Of a DNA stretch of 64,000 bases, positions 23,776-32,203 are shown in pieces. Source of the DNA: Syntrophobacteraceae bacterium (lineage in GTDB: Bacteria > Desulfobacterota > Syntrophobacteria > Syntrophobacterales > Syntrophobacteraceae); NCBI GenBank assembly GCA_003566995.1, contig PXBG01000151.1, positions 1 to 64,000 on the forward strand, written 5' to 3'. A model generated the notes under the pieces. It worked only from the letters and a program-made list of their open reading frames with translations. It was not told where the DNA came from and did not search any database. The position numbers were made by a program, and so were the translations under genes. The number at the start of each line of letters is the position of its first letter. Position 1 is the first letter of the stretch.

Positions 23776-25116
23776 TCACTGTTTCCGCTCGTCCACCAGC
23801 CGCACGGCCTTCCCCTCGTTTTTGGGCAAACTGTGGGGTTCCACCAGTTCCACCTGGGGAGTGACCAGCAGTTCCCCCCGCAGGTCCCGGGCGATCTTTT
23901 TCTGGAGCGTCTGCAAACGACGCATGTCTTCCACAAAGACGCGGTCGGTGACTTCCACACGAACGATCATATCGTCGATGTTGTTTTCGTTGCGCAGAAG
24001 GATCTGGTAATTGTTGCCCACTTCGGGAATGTTCATGAGGACCTGTTCCACCTGCACGGGGAAAATGTTCACCCCCTTGATGATGAACATGTCGTCGGAG
24101 CGCCCCTGCATGCGGTCCAGGCGGCGGTGAACGCGCCCGCAGGGACATTCACCCGGAAGGATTCTTGTGAGGTCCTTGGTGCGGTACCGGAGAAGGGGCA
24201 TGGCTTCCCGTGTGAGACTCGTGAGAACCATTTCTCCATAGGACCCCGGGGGCACGGGCTCCAGGGTCTGAGGGTCGATGATCTCCACCAGGTAAAAATC
24301 CTCCCACAGGTGCATGCCCTGCTGGCAGGGACATTCAAAGGCCACTCCGGGCCCGTTCATTTCCGAAAGGCCATAGCTGTTGTAGACGCGCATGCCGTAA
24401 AAGTCTTCGATGCGCCGCCTCACCTCTTCCGAGTAGGGTTCAGCCCCCACGAAACCGATGCGCAGGTTCAGCTCGCGCCGTGGGTCCACGCCCATTTCCA
24501 TCATGATGGGCATGAGCAGCAGGGCGTAGCTGGGAATGATGTGGATGACGCTGGTGGAAAAATCCTGCATCAGCTGAATTTGACGCTTGCTGTTGCCCGC
24601 TCCCGCGGGAATGGTCAACAGCCCCAGCCTTTCGGCTCCATAGTGGAAACCGAGCCCTCCCGTGAAAAGTCCGTAACCCGTGAGATTTTGAAAGGTGTCC
24701 CCGGGCCTCGCGCCCGTCATGTACATGGAACGGGCCAGGAGGTTCGCCCAGTTTTCCACGTCTTTCTGGGTGTAAAAAATGGCGGTGGCCTGGCCGGTGG
24801 TCCCCGAAGAGACGTGCAGGCGGACCAGCTTGTCTTTGGGGGTGCAGAGAAAGCCGTAAGGATAGGCGCTGCGCAGGTCCTTTTTGGTGGTGAAGGGCAG
24901 GCGCGAAAGATCGTCAAGTCCCTGAAAACCGGATGAGTTCAGGCCCCACTCCCTGAACCTGCCTCCATAGAAAGGGGAGTGGGCGACCCTTTCCAGGGTT
25001 TTCTGCAGACGCGTCCACTGCAGCTCTTCCAGTTGAGTGCGGGTCAAGGCTTCGAGGGATTCTTCACAGAATTGACGGTTGTCGGTCATGGCAGAGGCTT
25101 TTGCATTGGATTTCAT
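23776..25116 (-). CDS. paaK: Phenylacetate-CoA ligase family protein
   Basis: The 446-residue protein is an ANL-superfamily adenylate-forming enzyme of the PaaK type: LPFTTKKDLRSAYPYG (about 73-88), the P-loop VRLHVSSGTTGQATAIF, YNSYGLSEMNGPGVAFEC, and the hinge GRSDDMFIIKGVNIFP. It forms an aryl-CoA thioester from phenylacetate or a related acid with ATP. PaaK-like paralogues are common in Desulfobacterota and often act on unknown aryl acids, so the exact substrate is uncertain. The start lies seven bases after the dnaB stop codon, showing co-transcription; an internal Met nine codons later is an alternative start. Confidence 0.9.
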   Translation of the reverse strand: MKSNAKASAMTDNRQFCEESLEALTRTQLEELQWTRLQKTLERVAHSPFYGGRFREWGLNSSGFQGLDDLSRLPFTTKKDLRSAYPYGFLCTPKDKLVRLHVSSGTTGQATAIFYTQKDVENWANLLARSMYMTGARPGDTFQNLTGYGLFTGGLGFHYGAERLGLLTIPAGAGNSKRQIQLMQDFSTSVIHIIPSYALLLMPIMMEMGVDPRRELNLRIGFVGAEPYSEEVRRRIEDFYGMRVYNSYGLSEMNGPGVAFECPCQQGMHLWEDFYLVEIIDPQTLEPVPPGSYGEMVLTSLTREAMPLLRYRTKDLTRILPGECPCGRVHRRLDRMQGRSDDMFIIKGVNIFPVQVEQVLMNIPEVGNNYQILLRNENNIDDMIVRVEVTDRVFVEDMRRLQTLQKKIARDLRGELLVTPQVELVEPHSLPKNEGKAVRLVDERKQ

Positions 25117-25123
25117 GGGGCAC

Positions 25124-26464
25124 TCAGGCGTTCAGTGCCAGGTTTTCAAAACGGGTGTAGGCATCCATGTAGGCCAGTTTCACCTCCCCCGTGGGCCCGT
25201 TCCGCTGCTTTCCGATGATGATCTCGGCGATTCCCTTGTCGGGCGTGGTGGGATTGTAGACTTCGTCCCTGTAGATGAAAGCGATGACGTCCGCATCCTG
25301 CTCGATGGCTCCCGATTCGCGCAGGTCACTCATGAGAGGCCGCTTGTTGTGGCGATCTTCCACTTTTCGGTTGAGCTGGGACAGGGCGATGACGGGAACA
25401 TGGAGTTCCTTGGCCAGGCCCTTCAGGGACCTGGAGATGTCGGAGATCTCCTGTTCGCGCCTTTCAGAACCTTCCTTGCCGCGCATGAGCTGAAGGTAAT
25501 CCACCACCACAAGCCCCAGGCCCCGGTCCGCTTTCATGCGGCGCGCCTTGGCCCTCAATTCCAAGGTGGAAATGGAGGGAGTGTCATCGATGAAAATGGG
25601 AGCTTCCATGAAAACCCCCGCAGCGGAAAGGAGCTTTCCGCACTCCTGCTGGCTGAGAAACCCCGTTCGAATCTTCTGGGAATCCACCCGCCCCTCGGAA
25701 CAGAGGAGGCGCATGGCCAGCTGCTCCCGACTCATTTCCAGGGAAAAAAAACCCACGGGAACACCGCTTGTGAGGGCTGCATTGCGGGCGATGTTGAGGG
25801 CGAAGGCGGTTTTTCCCATGCTGGGACGGGCAGCCACAATGATGAGGTCAGAAGGCTGAAATCCCGCCGTGAGCTTGTCCAGGTCGGTGAAATGGGTGGG
25901 CACTCCCGTGACCACCTCACGGTGTTCCTGAAAGCGCTCGATGGATTCGATGCTCTTTTTGACAATCTCCTTGATGGAGGAATAACTGCTGCGAAGGCGG
26001 TTTTCCGTGATGGCAAAAATGACCGATTCCGCATGGTCCAGAATTTCTTCCACATTCTTGCCGCCCCCATAACACCAGGAATTGATTTCGTTGGCGGCCT
26101 GGATCAGGCGGCGCAGCAACGCCTTTTCATTGACGATCCGGGCGTAGGCGGGAACGTTGGTGGCTGAAGGGACCGATTCCACCAGGGAAGCCAGATAGGT
26201 GGCTCCCCCTACAGCTTCCAGCTTATTTTTTTCACTGAGGAGAGAAACGACGGTCACCAGGTCCACCGGCTCGTTTCTCTCAAAGAGGTCCTGAATGACG
26301 CGAAAAATGAGGCGGTGGGCTTCCCGGTAAAATTCATCTCCCGCCAGGGTTTCCATGGCAGAGGGAAGCCCGGCGTTGTCAAGGAGGATGCCTCCCAGCA
26401 GAGACTGCTCCGCTTCCAGCTGCTGGGGGGGAACCTTCTTGAGTTCGTCCGCGATAGGGTCCAC
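25124..26464 (-). CDS. dnaB: Replicative DNA helicase DnaB
   Basis: The 446-residue protein has the DnaB N-terminal domain (about 10-115; PPQQLEAEQSLLGGILLD) and the RecA-like helicase core with Walker A ARPSMGKTAFALNIA (about 220), Walker B LVVVDYLQLM, and the sensor/arginine-finger region LSQLNRKVEDR...DLRESGAIEQDAD. It unwinds DNA at the replication fork. No intein is present. It follows rplI by four bases in the classical rpsF-rpsR-rplI-dnaB order, with a DUF2232 gene inserted, and is followed by paaK. Confidence 0.97.
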   Translation of the reverse strand: MDPIADELKKVPPQQLEAEQSLLGGILLDNAGLPSAMETLAGDEFYREAHRLIFRVIQDLFERNEPVDLVTVVSLLSEKNKLEAVGGATYLASLVESVPSATNVPAYARIVNEKALLRRLIQAANEINSWCYGGGKNVEEILDHAESVIFAITENRLRSSYSSIKEIVKKSIESIERFQEHREVVTGVPTHFTDLDKLTAGFQPSDLIIVAARPSMGKTAFALNIARNAALTSGVPVGFFSLEMSREQLAMRLLCSEGRVDSQKIRTGFLSQQECGKLLSAAGVFMEAPIFIDDTPSISTLELRAKARRMKADRGLGLVVVDYLQLMRGKEGSERREQEISDISRSLKGLAKELHVPVIALSQLNRKVEDRHNKRPLMSDLRESGAIEQDADVIAFIYRDEVYNPTTPDKGIAEIIIGKQRNGPTGEVKLAYMDAYTRFENLALNA

Positions 26465-26468
26465 GTCC

Positions 26469-26915
26469 TTATTCTTCCTTTTCCACCTTGACTTTCACTT
26501 CCGCCTGCACGTCCGCGTCGATGCGGATGGGCACGGTGAATTCACCCAGCTGCTTGATGGGCTGATCCAACTGCACCTGCTTGCGTTCCAGAGAAAACCC
26601 CTGTGCTTCCAACGCACTGAGAATGTCGGCGGCGCTCACGGAACCATAAAGCTTGTCGTCTTCCACCACCTTGCGGTTCAGGACCATTTCCACCCTGTTG
26701 ATCTTCTCGGCAATGGAAAGCATTTCCTGGCGGACTTTTTCTCTCTTCTGCGCCAGCATTCTCTTGCGATGCTCCAGTTCGCGAACCTTCTTTCCCGTGG
26801 CTTCGGCAGCCAGCTTCTGGGGAAAAAGATAGTTGCGCGCGTAACCCGGGGCCACATTGACCACATCCCCTATCTGCCCCAGAGAAAAAATGTTTTCCAT
26901 CAATATCACTTTCAT
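26469..26915 (-). CDS. rplI: 50S ribosomal protein L9
   Basis: From the ATG at 26915 the product has 148 residues, the usual L9 size. The N-terminal rRNA-binding part shows MKVILMENIFSLGQIGDVVNVAPGYARNYLFP; a long connecting helix and C-terminal domain follow. GAGGAGA precedes the ATG at a good distance, while the longer upstream frame has no support. It is in the conserved S6/S18/L9/DnaB operon. Confidence 0.97.
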   Translation of the reverse strand: MKVILMENIFSLGQIGDVVNVAPGYARNYLFPQKLAAEATGKKVRELEHRKRMLAQKREKVRQEMLSIAEKINRVEMVLNRKVVEDDKLYGSVSAADILSALEAQGFSLERKQVQLDQPIKQLGEFTVPIRIDADVQAEVKVKVEKEE

Positions 26916-27065
26916 GCCTGTCTCCTCATTGTAATCTCTCTGTGTCACCTCCTGGAACCGCCATGTTCCCAATGGGTCTAGGCAGGCCCCAGCAAGCCTG
27001 AAATTGCGTGTTGAATCCCCTGCACCGCACATGGCAGCTCTTTCGAGCAGAACATTACCGGGGGC

Positions 27066-28040
27066 TCAGGTGCCTTCACCCTCCGCCGTGCTCTTTCTAA
27101 AGTCGAACCAGGTGTCGAAAAAACCCAACAGCATAACCCCCAGCGTCACAAACTGCTGCAGGAGGATGATCACAAAAATGACAGCCCGCAAGAATACGGG
27201 AAGATTCCACTTCTCCAGGTAGAAAACCGTCAGGGACAGCCCCTGAAAAAGATAAACAGTTCCCAGGACCAGCAGAAGGTTCAGGGCCACCACTTTCAGC
27301 GCCCCCACGGGCAGGAGAAGGGCAATCCCTGAGCCGATCACAGCCCACACGAGGGGCTCGGGCGCCCTCCACATGCTCCAGGCGGGCCATTGGGGCCACT
27401 CCACGTTGTGCATGAGGCAGTATCTTCTCGCCGCCAGAATGTTGAGCCAGGAAATCACGAGAAGCGAAGAAAAAACCAACCCCGGAATGACCCGCACCAT
27501 GAGGGGAACGGCGGTGGTCAGAGATTCCTCCAGGGCACGGCTTTCGGGTGCATCGGGTCCCAGTTCCTGCACCATGGTGGAGATGGCCGCCTGAATGCTC
27601 CTTTCGAGGCGGGTGGCCACTCCCATGTCCCCATCCCTGAGGGCTACGTGAGCCAGCAAGCTTCCCAGCAGAAAAATCGCCAGCACGGGCACGGCAATGG
27701 TTTTTTCAATGGACCAGCCCGAACCCATTCCCATACTGATCAAAACACCCAGAAAAACAAAAGCCAGAAGAAAGGGCAGGCTTCCCGCAAGGCCCATGGG
27801 GGGAAACAGCAGAGCACTCAGCAGGGCCACTGTGGCCGGCAACCACAACCCCATGCCCAACCCCCACCGGTAAAGGAAAAGAAGGGAAGGCAGAGGCGTG
27901 AGGATTCCAAAGAACAGGCCCACCACGGGAATAATGAGTGTTGAAACAAAAAGGAAAAGAGTAATCGCTGTGCCGGCGATGTACTCTTTTCGCGCGATGG
28001 GGTTGTGCCAGAGCTGACGGAAGCTATCGCTGAGGGCCAT
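27066..28040 (-). CDS. DUF2232 (YybS-type) integral membrane protein
   Basis: The 324-residue product has about eight predicted membrane helices; signature pieces include GLFFGILTPLPSLLFLYRWG and GLAGSLPFLLAFVFLGVLIS. It fits the DUF2232/YybS family that is typically encoded between rpsR and rplI in Desulfobacterota and Firmicutes. The C-terminal half includes LNILAARRYCLMHNVEWP and a terminal FDTWFDFRK. Its function is not known; the operon position suggests a link with translation or envelope growth. The ATG start at 28040 is 41 bases after rpsR. Confidence 0.9.
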   Translation of the reverse strand: MALSDSFRQLWHNPIARKEYIAGTAITLFLFVSTLIIPVVGLFFGILTPLPSLLFLYRWGLGMGLWLPATVALLSALLFPPMGLAGSLPFLLAFVFLGVLISMGMGSGWSIEKTIAVPVLAIFLLGSLLAHVALRDGDMGVATRLERSIQAAISTMVQELGPDAPESRALEESLTTAVPLMVRVIPGLVFSSLLVISWLNILAARRYCLMHNVEWPQWPAWSMWRAPEPLVWAVIGSGIALLLPVGALKVVALNLLLVLGTVYLFQGLSLTVFYLEKWNLPVFLRAVIFVIILLQQFVTLGVMLLGFFDTWFDFRKSTAEGEGT

Positions 28041-28081
28041 AGGTCTTCATCAATACGGTTTTTGGGGAAACGTCGCTCCCG

Positions 28082-28327
28082 TCACACACTCTGTATGGCG
28101 GTGTAGGGAAGAAGAGCAATCTGACGTGCCCGCTTGATGGCCAGGGTCAGCTTTCTTTGATGTTTGGCACAATTGCCCGATATTCGCCGGGGAACGATCT
28201 TTCCGCGGTCCGTGACAAAATACCTGAGAGTTTTGGAATCTTTGTAATCTATTTTCAGCTCGCCATCCACACAAAAGCGGCATACTTTCCGGCGATGGAA
28301 GGTGCGGCGTCTACGTTTAAAAGCCAT
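28082..28327 (-). CDS. rpsR: 30S ribosomal protein S18
   Basis: The 81-residue basic protein has the S18 signature [17 protein letters not shown], then [20 protein letters not shown] and [20 protein letters not shown]. The three cysteines CRFC...C identify the zinc-binding C+ form. It pairs with S6 on the small subunit platform and follows rpsF by 67 bases; no ssb gene lies between them as in many other bacteria. The GGAAATCCCC stretch upstream of ATG serves as ribosome binding site. Confidence 0.97.
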   Translation of the reverse strand: MAFKRRRRTFHRRKVCRFCVDGELKIDYKDSKTLRYFVTDRGKIVPRRISGNCAKHQRKLTLAIKRARQIALLPYTAIQSV

Positions 28328-28394
28328 GGGGATTTCCTTTCTGATGATCGAACTCTAAACACGAAAAACCAGCGCTTGCCAGGCACAAAGGACT

Positions 28395-28838
28395 TCAGCC
28401 GATTTTCTCTTCCTGGTCAGCCTCCTCGGCGAACCCGGCAGGTTTTTCCTCTTCTTCAGAGGATTCGGCCCCTGCCTCTTCTCCCGACTCCTCCTCACCA
28501 GATGCCGGTTTTTCTTCCGGGGGAGCTTTCTCTTCCTTGGCGGGATCGAAACGATCCTCCAGCTTGACGGTGATGAATTTGAGAATCCGCTCATCCAGGC
28601 GCATGATGCGTTCAAGTTCGGCAACAAGGGCAGACTCACCCGAGTAGGCCATCAAAACGTAGAGGCCTCGCGTGCGCTTCTTGATGGGATAAGCCAGCTT
28701 GTTCTTACCCCAGGGTTCGTAGGTCAGAACCGTGCCGCCCTGAGAAGCCACAACGCCCTTGATTTTTTCATCGGCGGCATTGTTCATCTCTTCGGGCAAG
28801 TCCGGATCCATGATGAAAAAAGTCTCGTACTTCCTCAT
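28395..28838 (-). CDS. rpsF: 30S ribosomal protein S6 with acidic C-terminal tail
   Basis: The 147-residue protein opens with MRKYETFFIMDPDLPEE and has WGKNKLAYPIKKRTRGLYVL, the S6 core (about 1-100). The last 45 residues are a Glu/Ala/Pro-rich tail (EKAPPEEKPASGEEESGEEA onwards), longer than the glutamate tail that RimK adds to E. coli S6. The AAGGAGG ribosome binding site lies 12 bases before ATG and is buried in a predicted leader structure. It is the first gene of the leftward rpsF-rpsR-DUF2232-rplI-dnaB-paaK-hflX block. Confidence 0.96.
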   Translation of the reverse strand: MRKYETFFIMDPDLPEEMNNAADEKIKGVVASQGGTVLTYEPWGKNKLAYPIKKRTRGLYVLMAYSGESALVAELERIMRLDERILKFITVKLEDRFDPAKEEKAPPEEKPASGEEESGEEAGAESSEEEEKPAGFAEEADQEEKIG

Positions 28839-28848
28839 TCCGATGTTC

Positions 28849-28894
28849 CTCCTTGTGAGTTTGTAGCCCCTTCCGGCCGGGAAAGAGCAAGGAG
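28849..28894 (-). promoter_or_regulatory. structured rpsF leader, probable S6:S18 autoregulatory element
   Basis: On the minus strand CTCCTTG pairs with CAAGGAG, the latter being the rpsF Shine-Dalgarno region, and encloses a second helix GCTCTTTCC/GGAAGGGGC with a CGGCC loop and an unpaired 3' stretch TACAAACTCA. S6:S18 binding to rpsF leaders is known in many bacteria; that this leader is one is inferred from position and the sequestered ribosome binding site. Confidence 0.5.
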
Positions 28895-28916
28895 CGATTT
28901 AAATGCAAAGTGCGTT

Positions 28917-28945
28917 AGCTAACACAATCGGTCAAATTCCGTCAA
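28917..28945 (-). promoter_or_regulatory. putative rpsF operon promoter
   Basis: TTGACG (28940-28945) and TTAGCT (28917-28922) on the minus strand are 17 bases apart; the -10 box is a weak match. Transcription would start just before the structured leader. Confidence 0.45.
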
Positions 28946-28952
28946 GGCCTAT

Positions 28953-29348
28953 TTAAGGAGGCCCCCATCCCGGCTCCGCGGGTGCGAGGCTCCTTCCGGG
29001 CAGGTGGAATTCGATCATCACCTCGTCTTCCCGCGCCCACCCCAGATGTTCGCGCACCAGTCGCTCCTGGGCCCTTGGGTCGTTTTTGAAGTTCATGATT
29101 TTTCTGTAAAGCTGCTGATTTTCCTTTTGCAGGGCCAGAACCTTCGCCTCCAGCTCCGTCACCTGCCCGCTTTTCAGACGGTGGCCCGGAATGCCGTGAG
29201 AAGAGAAAAAGATTCCGAGAAGGACCAGAAGGTTCAGCAGCAGCAAAATCACGCAGAAAAACCTGATCAGCCCCACTCCCTTCCGGGAGAAACCGGCAGA
29301 GGCCATGGCCGGCACCGCACCCCTGGATGAAGGTTTTTCTTTTCCCAT
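28953..29348 (-). CDS. ftsB: FtsB/DivIC-type septum formation initiator protein
   Basis: The 131-residue protein has a cytoplasmic basic start, one membrane helix (LIRFFCVILLLLNLLVLLGI, about 27-46), then a coiled coil (VTELEAKVLALQKENQQLYR) and the FtsB-like LVREHLGWAREDEVMIEF. It belongs to the divisome subcomplex FtsQ-FtsB-FtsL and acts in the periplasm. Its ATG overlaps the stop codon of the upstream ASKHA gene (TGATG), so translation is coupled. The ORF has a Pro-rich C-terminus. Confidence 0.85.
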   Translation of the reverse strand: MGKEKPSSRGAVPAMASAGFSRKGVGLIRFFCVILLLLNLLVLLGIFFSSHGIPGHRLKSGQVTELEAKVLALQKENQQLYRKIMNFKNDPRAQERLVREHLGWAREDEVMIEFHLPGRSLAPAEPGWGPP

Positions 29349-30940
29349 CAGAACCCCCCTCTTCCCCCTTGATCTGCCGGAATGTTCACCGACGGGAACA
29401 ACCGGGGATCCGTGTGGGGCAAAAAGAGCGCTCCGCGGAACTCGTTCATGAACTCCACATTCACGTTCAGCTCCACGTAAGTGATGCGCCCCGCCACATC
29501 CCGCACCTCGCTCAAAAGCGTGCGATCCAGAAGGACCATGACGGCGCCGTCCCCCGCAGTGTTTCCCACACCCTCATACAACCGGGGGGGAAGGTCGGGA
29601 ACCATGCCGATGCGGATGGCCATGGCAGGGTCCATGTGATTACCAAAGGCACCTGCCACAAAAATTTTTTCCACTTCCTCCAGGTCCACACCCACCTTTT
29701 TGCAGATGACCTGGAGGATGGTGTACATGGCTGCCTTGGATTTGAGAAAGATGCCCACGTCTGCCTCGGTCACGAGCAGGTCCTGTCCGCTCTCCGTCTC
29801 GTCTCCCCATGCCAGCACATATGCGGGACCATCCTCCCTTTTCACCACCCGTGAAGTCCTCAGGCCCGTGTTCATGGTTCCCTGGACCGTCAAAATGCCG
29901 GCGCCGAACAGCTCCGCCACCAGGTCGATGACACCCGACCCACAAATTCCCCTGGGTTTTTCATTCCCCAGAACATGCCATCGGGGCTCCAGGGTGAGGG
30001 GGTCGATGCGCACGCGGTCGATGGCTCCGGGCAGGGCCACCATGCCGCATTCCATCACTCCCCCCTCCAGGGCGGGACCCGCAGCGCCGGCGCAGGCAAC
30101 AAGCCAGTCCTGGTTGCCCAGAACCACTTCCGCATTGGTGCCCACATCCACCATCAGCTGGATTTCCCGGGATCGATGCATGGACGTGGCCACAATCCCG
30201 GCCAGAAGGTCACCGCCAAAGTAAGAACCCACATTGGGAAAGACATAAACGGGTGCAAATGGATGCAGGGACAACCCCAGATCCCCCCCGTGAATCATGG
30301 GGAAGTGGTTGACAGCGGGAATATAGGGTTCCTTGCAGATGCCCGTGGCATCCAGGCCCAGAAAAAAATGACTCATGGTGGTGTTTCCCGCCACACTGAG
30401 AGCGCACACCTCGCCGGGCAGCGTACCGTGGCGCCGGGTGATCTGCAAAAAGGCATCATTGAAAGTCTTCAGGATCATTTCCTGCAGGGTTCTGAGGTTC
30501 TTCTCCTGGCGGGAGAAAAGAATGCGTGTGAGAATGTCTTCCCCGTGAATGATCTGAGGGTTGGGCACAGACAGCTGCCCCAAAACCTTCCGGTTTCCAA
30601 GGGCCCCCAGGTGAAAGGAAAGGCTGGTGGTCCCCAGATCGACGGCCATGCCCAGAATGGGTCCCTCATGGCCGGGCCCCACAACATCCATCAGCTCCCA
30701 GTGACCATCCCAGTAACTGAGAAGGGCGGTCATTTTTTGCCCATGCAGGCGAATCTTGCTCACCAGACCCGCCATATTCAAAAAGTGCACCCGCAAAGGG
30801 TCGAAACCTTCCATTTTCAGACGACGCATCACCCGGTCGAGTTCAGCGGTGTTGTCCCTGAGGGTCGGCCGAGGGAGTTCAAGAGCTGTGGTTTCAATGA
30901 GAGGCAACGGCTGAAGCCGGTTTTCCGCGGATGGAATCAT
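29348..30940 (-). CDS. RACo-like ASKHA-domain protein lacking the ferredoxin domain
   Basis: The 530-residue product (from ATG 30940) has the middle and C-terminal ATPase domains of reductive activators of corrinoid proteins (DUF4445): VDLGTTSLSFHLGAL near residue 115, NPQIIHGEDILTRI, CALSVAGNTTMSHFFLG, DVGTNAEVVLGNQDWLVACA, GPALEGGVMECGM, ICGSGVIDLVAELF and FVAGAFGNHMDP. Such activators use ATP to put corrinoid iron-sulfur or methyltransferase proteins into Co(I). Normally an N-terminal 2Fe-2S ferredoxin supplies electrons; no Cys cluster is found here. The start at 30940 has AGGAGG just upstream; a longer frame to 31051 is open but has no Cys either. No corrinoid protein gene is adjacent. 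Confidence 0.82.
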   Translation of the reverse strand: MIPSAENRLQPLPLIETTALELPRPTLRDNTAELDRVMRRLKMEGFDPLRVHFLNMAGLVSKIRLHGQKMTALLSYWDGHWELMDVVGPGHEGPILGMAVDLGTTSLSFHLGALGNRKVLGQLSVPNPQIIHGEDILTRILFSRQEKNLRTLQEMILKTFNDAFLQITRRHGTLPGEVCALSVAGNTTMSHFFLGLDATGICKEPYIPAVNHFPMIHGGDLGLSLHPFAPVYVFPNVGSYFGGDLLAGIVATSMHRSREIQLMVDVGTNAEVVLGNQDWLVACAGAAGPALEGGVMECGMVALPGAIDRVRIDPLTLEPRWHVLGNEKPRGICGSGVIDLVAELFGAGILTVQGTMNTGLRTSRVVKREDGPAYVLAWGDETESGQDLLVTEADVGIFLKSKAAMYTILQVICKKVGVDLEEVEKIFVAGAFGNHMDPAMAIRIGMVPDLPPRLYEGVGNTAGDGAVMVLLDRTLLSEVRDVAGRITYVELNVNVEFMNEFRGALFLPHTDPRLFPSVNIPADQGGRGGF

Positions 30941-31089
30941 GGGCCTCCTCACATGGTTGACGAATGGCCCCGGTGACGAACTCTGAAGAGATGCGAAGAG
31001 CCGCCATTGAGGGGCCATCCGCACTTCGAATTGTAAGGTTTCTGTGCGCATGGACAACGGGTCACCTTGAATGACTTCTCACTCATGCG

Positions 31090-31272
31090 CTATAAGCTAT
31101 CCAATCGACTGGAAAAAGAAAAGGCCTTTTTCCCCGGACCCTTCTTCCCCCGGTGAGTGCAACGTATTATTTTCTCTGACATTTTCACTTGACACCTTTT
31201 TGTTATTTTCGTAGTCTCGCAGGGATTCGCGCAGGCCGAACACAAGGCTTCCATAAGCTCTGTTTCGCTCAC
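31090..31272 (-). CDS. possible small Cys-rich protein, 60 residues
   Basis: A GTG-started frame of 60 codons reads MSETELMEALCSACANPCET, then further Lys-rich sequence with another Cys pair. The CxxCxxxC arrangement followed by Cys after nine residues suggests metal binding, and the first half has coding-like third positions. The ribosome binding site (TTGGA) is weak and no family is recognised. It may be a real regulator or small zinc protein ahead of the ASKHA gene, or a chance frame. Confidence 0.3.
   Translation of the reverse strand: MSETELMEALCSACANPCETTKITKRCQVKMSEKIIRCTHRGKKGPGKKAFSFSSRLDSL
31189..31217 (+). promoter_or_regulatory. putative promoter upstream of khpA
   Basis: TTGACA at 31189-31194 and TAGTCT at 31212-31217 are separated by 17 bases. 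It would give a leader of about 285 bases before khpA. Confidence 0.4.
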
Positions 31273-31509
31273 TTACATCCAAGGGAGCGATTCCCAAAAG
31301 GAGAAGGCAATCCTCATCAAGTCGCAGAAAAAGCTGCGGGCCCCATCCTGATTCTTCAACTCACAGGCTGCCGAACGTCGATTTCTTTATCCTTTCTCAT
31401 GTTTTTGGTGCGACCGGCGGAAAATGAAACGGATCAGCTGACTTCATCTGACACAACGATCTATTTGCATGGCGAGATGCTCTATTAAGGACTAAGGACG
31501 GGGAAAAAC

Positions 31510-31755
31510 ATGGAAGACATTCAAATCAAGGAATTGGTGGAAGTGATCGCCAAAGCTCTGGCGGAGTATCCCGACAAGGTTTCAGTGAGAGAAATCAGCG
31601 GCCAGCAGATTTCTGTGATCGAACTGAGAGCGGCAAAGGACGATCTGGGAAAAATCATCGGCAAGGAAGGGCGAAACGCTCACGCTCTGCGAACCCTGCT
31701 CAACGCAGCGGCGACCAAACTTCATAAGCGGGCGGTGCTCGAAATTCTCGAGTGA
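31510..31755 (+). CDS. khpA: KH-domain RNA-binding protein KhpA
   Basis: The 81-residue protein has the KhpA/YlqC form: [20 protein letters not shown], then the KH signature [25 protein letters not shown] (GKEG as the GxxG loop, residues about 53-57). KhpA binds RNA, usually in partnership with KhpB, in cell-size and sRNA control. It normally sits between rpsP and rimM, but here it stands apart from them. A weak ribosome binding site (GGACGGGGAAAAAC) precedes ATG. Confidence 0.93.
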   Translation: MEDIQIKELVEVIAKALAEYPDKVSVREISGQQISVIELRAAKDDLGKIIGKEGRNAHALRTLLNAAATKLHKRAVLEILE

Positions 31756-31886
31756 ATTTTCCCGTGTGCACAGCAGCCTCTCTCCTTCACAGGAAGAGCT
31801 GAAAACACGTGGCAGGGACCGTTCCCCCACCCCGGAAGGCCCGGTCCCTGGGCACGGGGAACAAGGAATGGAGGAGGGTTGCGTCT

Positions 31887-32180
31887 TTGAGCGACGAGAA
31901 AGAAAATTCCGTTCACAGAACCCCTTGCCAGCATGAGGGAGAGCATTCCCCATGTTTTGGAATTCCAGACCTTGTTTGCCCCCGGAACGAGGAAGGCATC
32001 ATCGAGCCTCAGCCCGAGTGCGTCTCCTGCGCCCACTTGAAAGCCTGTCTGAGAAAAGCCGTGGAGGCTCAGGGTCTCGTGCGCGGAAGGGACCCAAACT
32101 CCCCCACCTCCAGGATCGCCGGCTTTTTCAAACGCTGGTCCCGCCGCAAACGGAGCCACAAGGAGCCGGACTCCTCCTGA
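31887..32180 (+). CDS. small Cys-cluster protein, TTG start
   Basis: A TTG codon at 31887 follows GGAGGAGG at a good distance and opens a 97-residue frame. The conserved-looking core is CFGIPDLVCPRNEEG, then PECVSCAHLKACL, giving five Cys in CP-...-PECxxC-x5-C spacing, and the end is Arg/Lys-rich. I believe similar Cys-cluster proteins occur in Desulfobacterota but cannot name a family. It could bind a metal or Fe-S cluster. The next gene (glycosyltransferase) starts 23 bases after its stop, so the two probably form a unit with khpA upstream. Confidence 0.6.
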   Translation: MSDEKENSVHRTPCQHEGEHSPCFGIPDLVCPRNEEGIIEPQPECVSCAHLKACLRKAVEAQGLVRGRDPNSPTSRIAGFFKRWSRRKRSHKEPDSS

Positions 32181-32203
32181 AGCCGCAAGGTCACCGTGGG
32201 GCC

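Larger units (their letters stand above)
30941..31509. other. 569-bp region upstream of khpA
   Basis: The region between the divergent ASKHA and khpA genes contains a candidate small minus-strand Cys-rich frame (31090-31272) and a rightward promoter candidate (31189-31217). No RNA gene is recognised. Confidence 0.45.

Noticed and set aside
31189..31488. 99-residue plus-strand frame before khpA
   Set aside because: Translation is not protein-like and it begins inside the promoter candidate.
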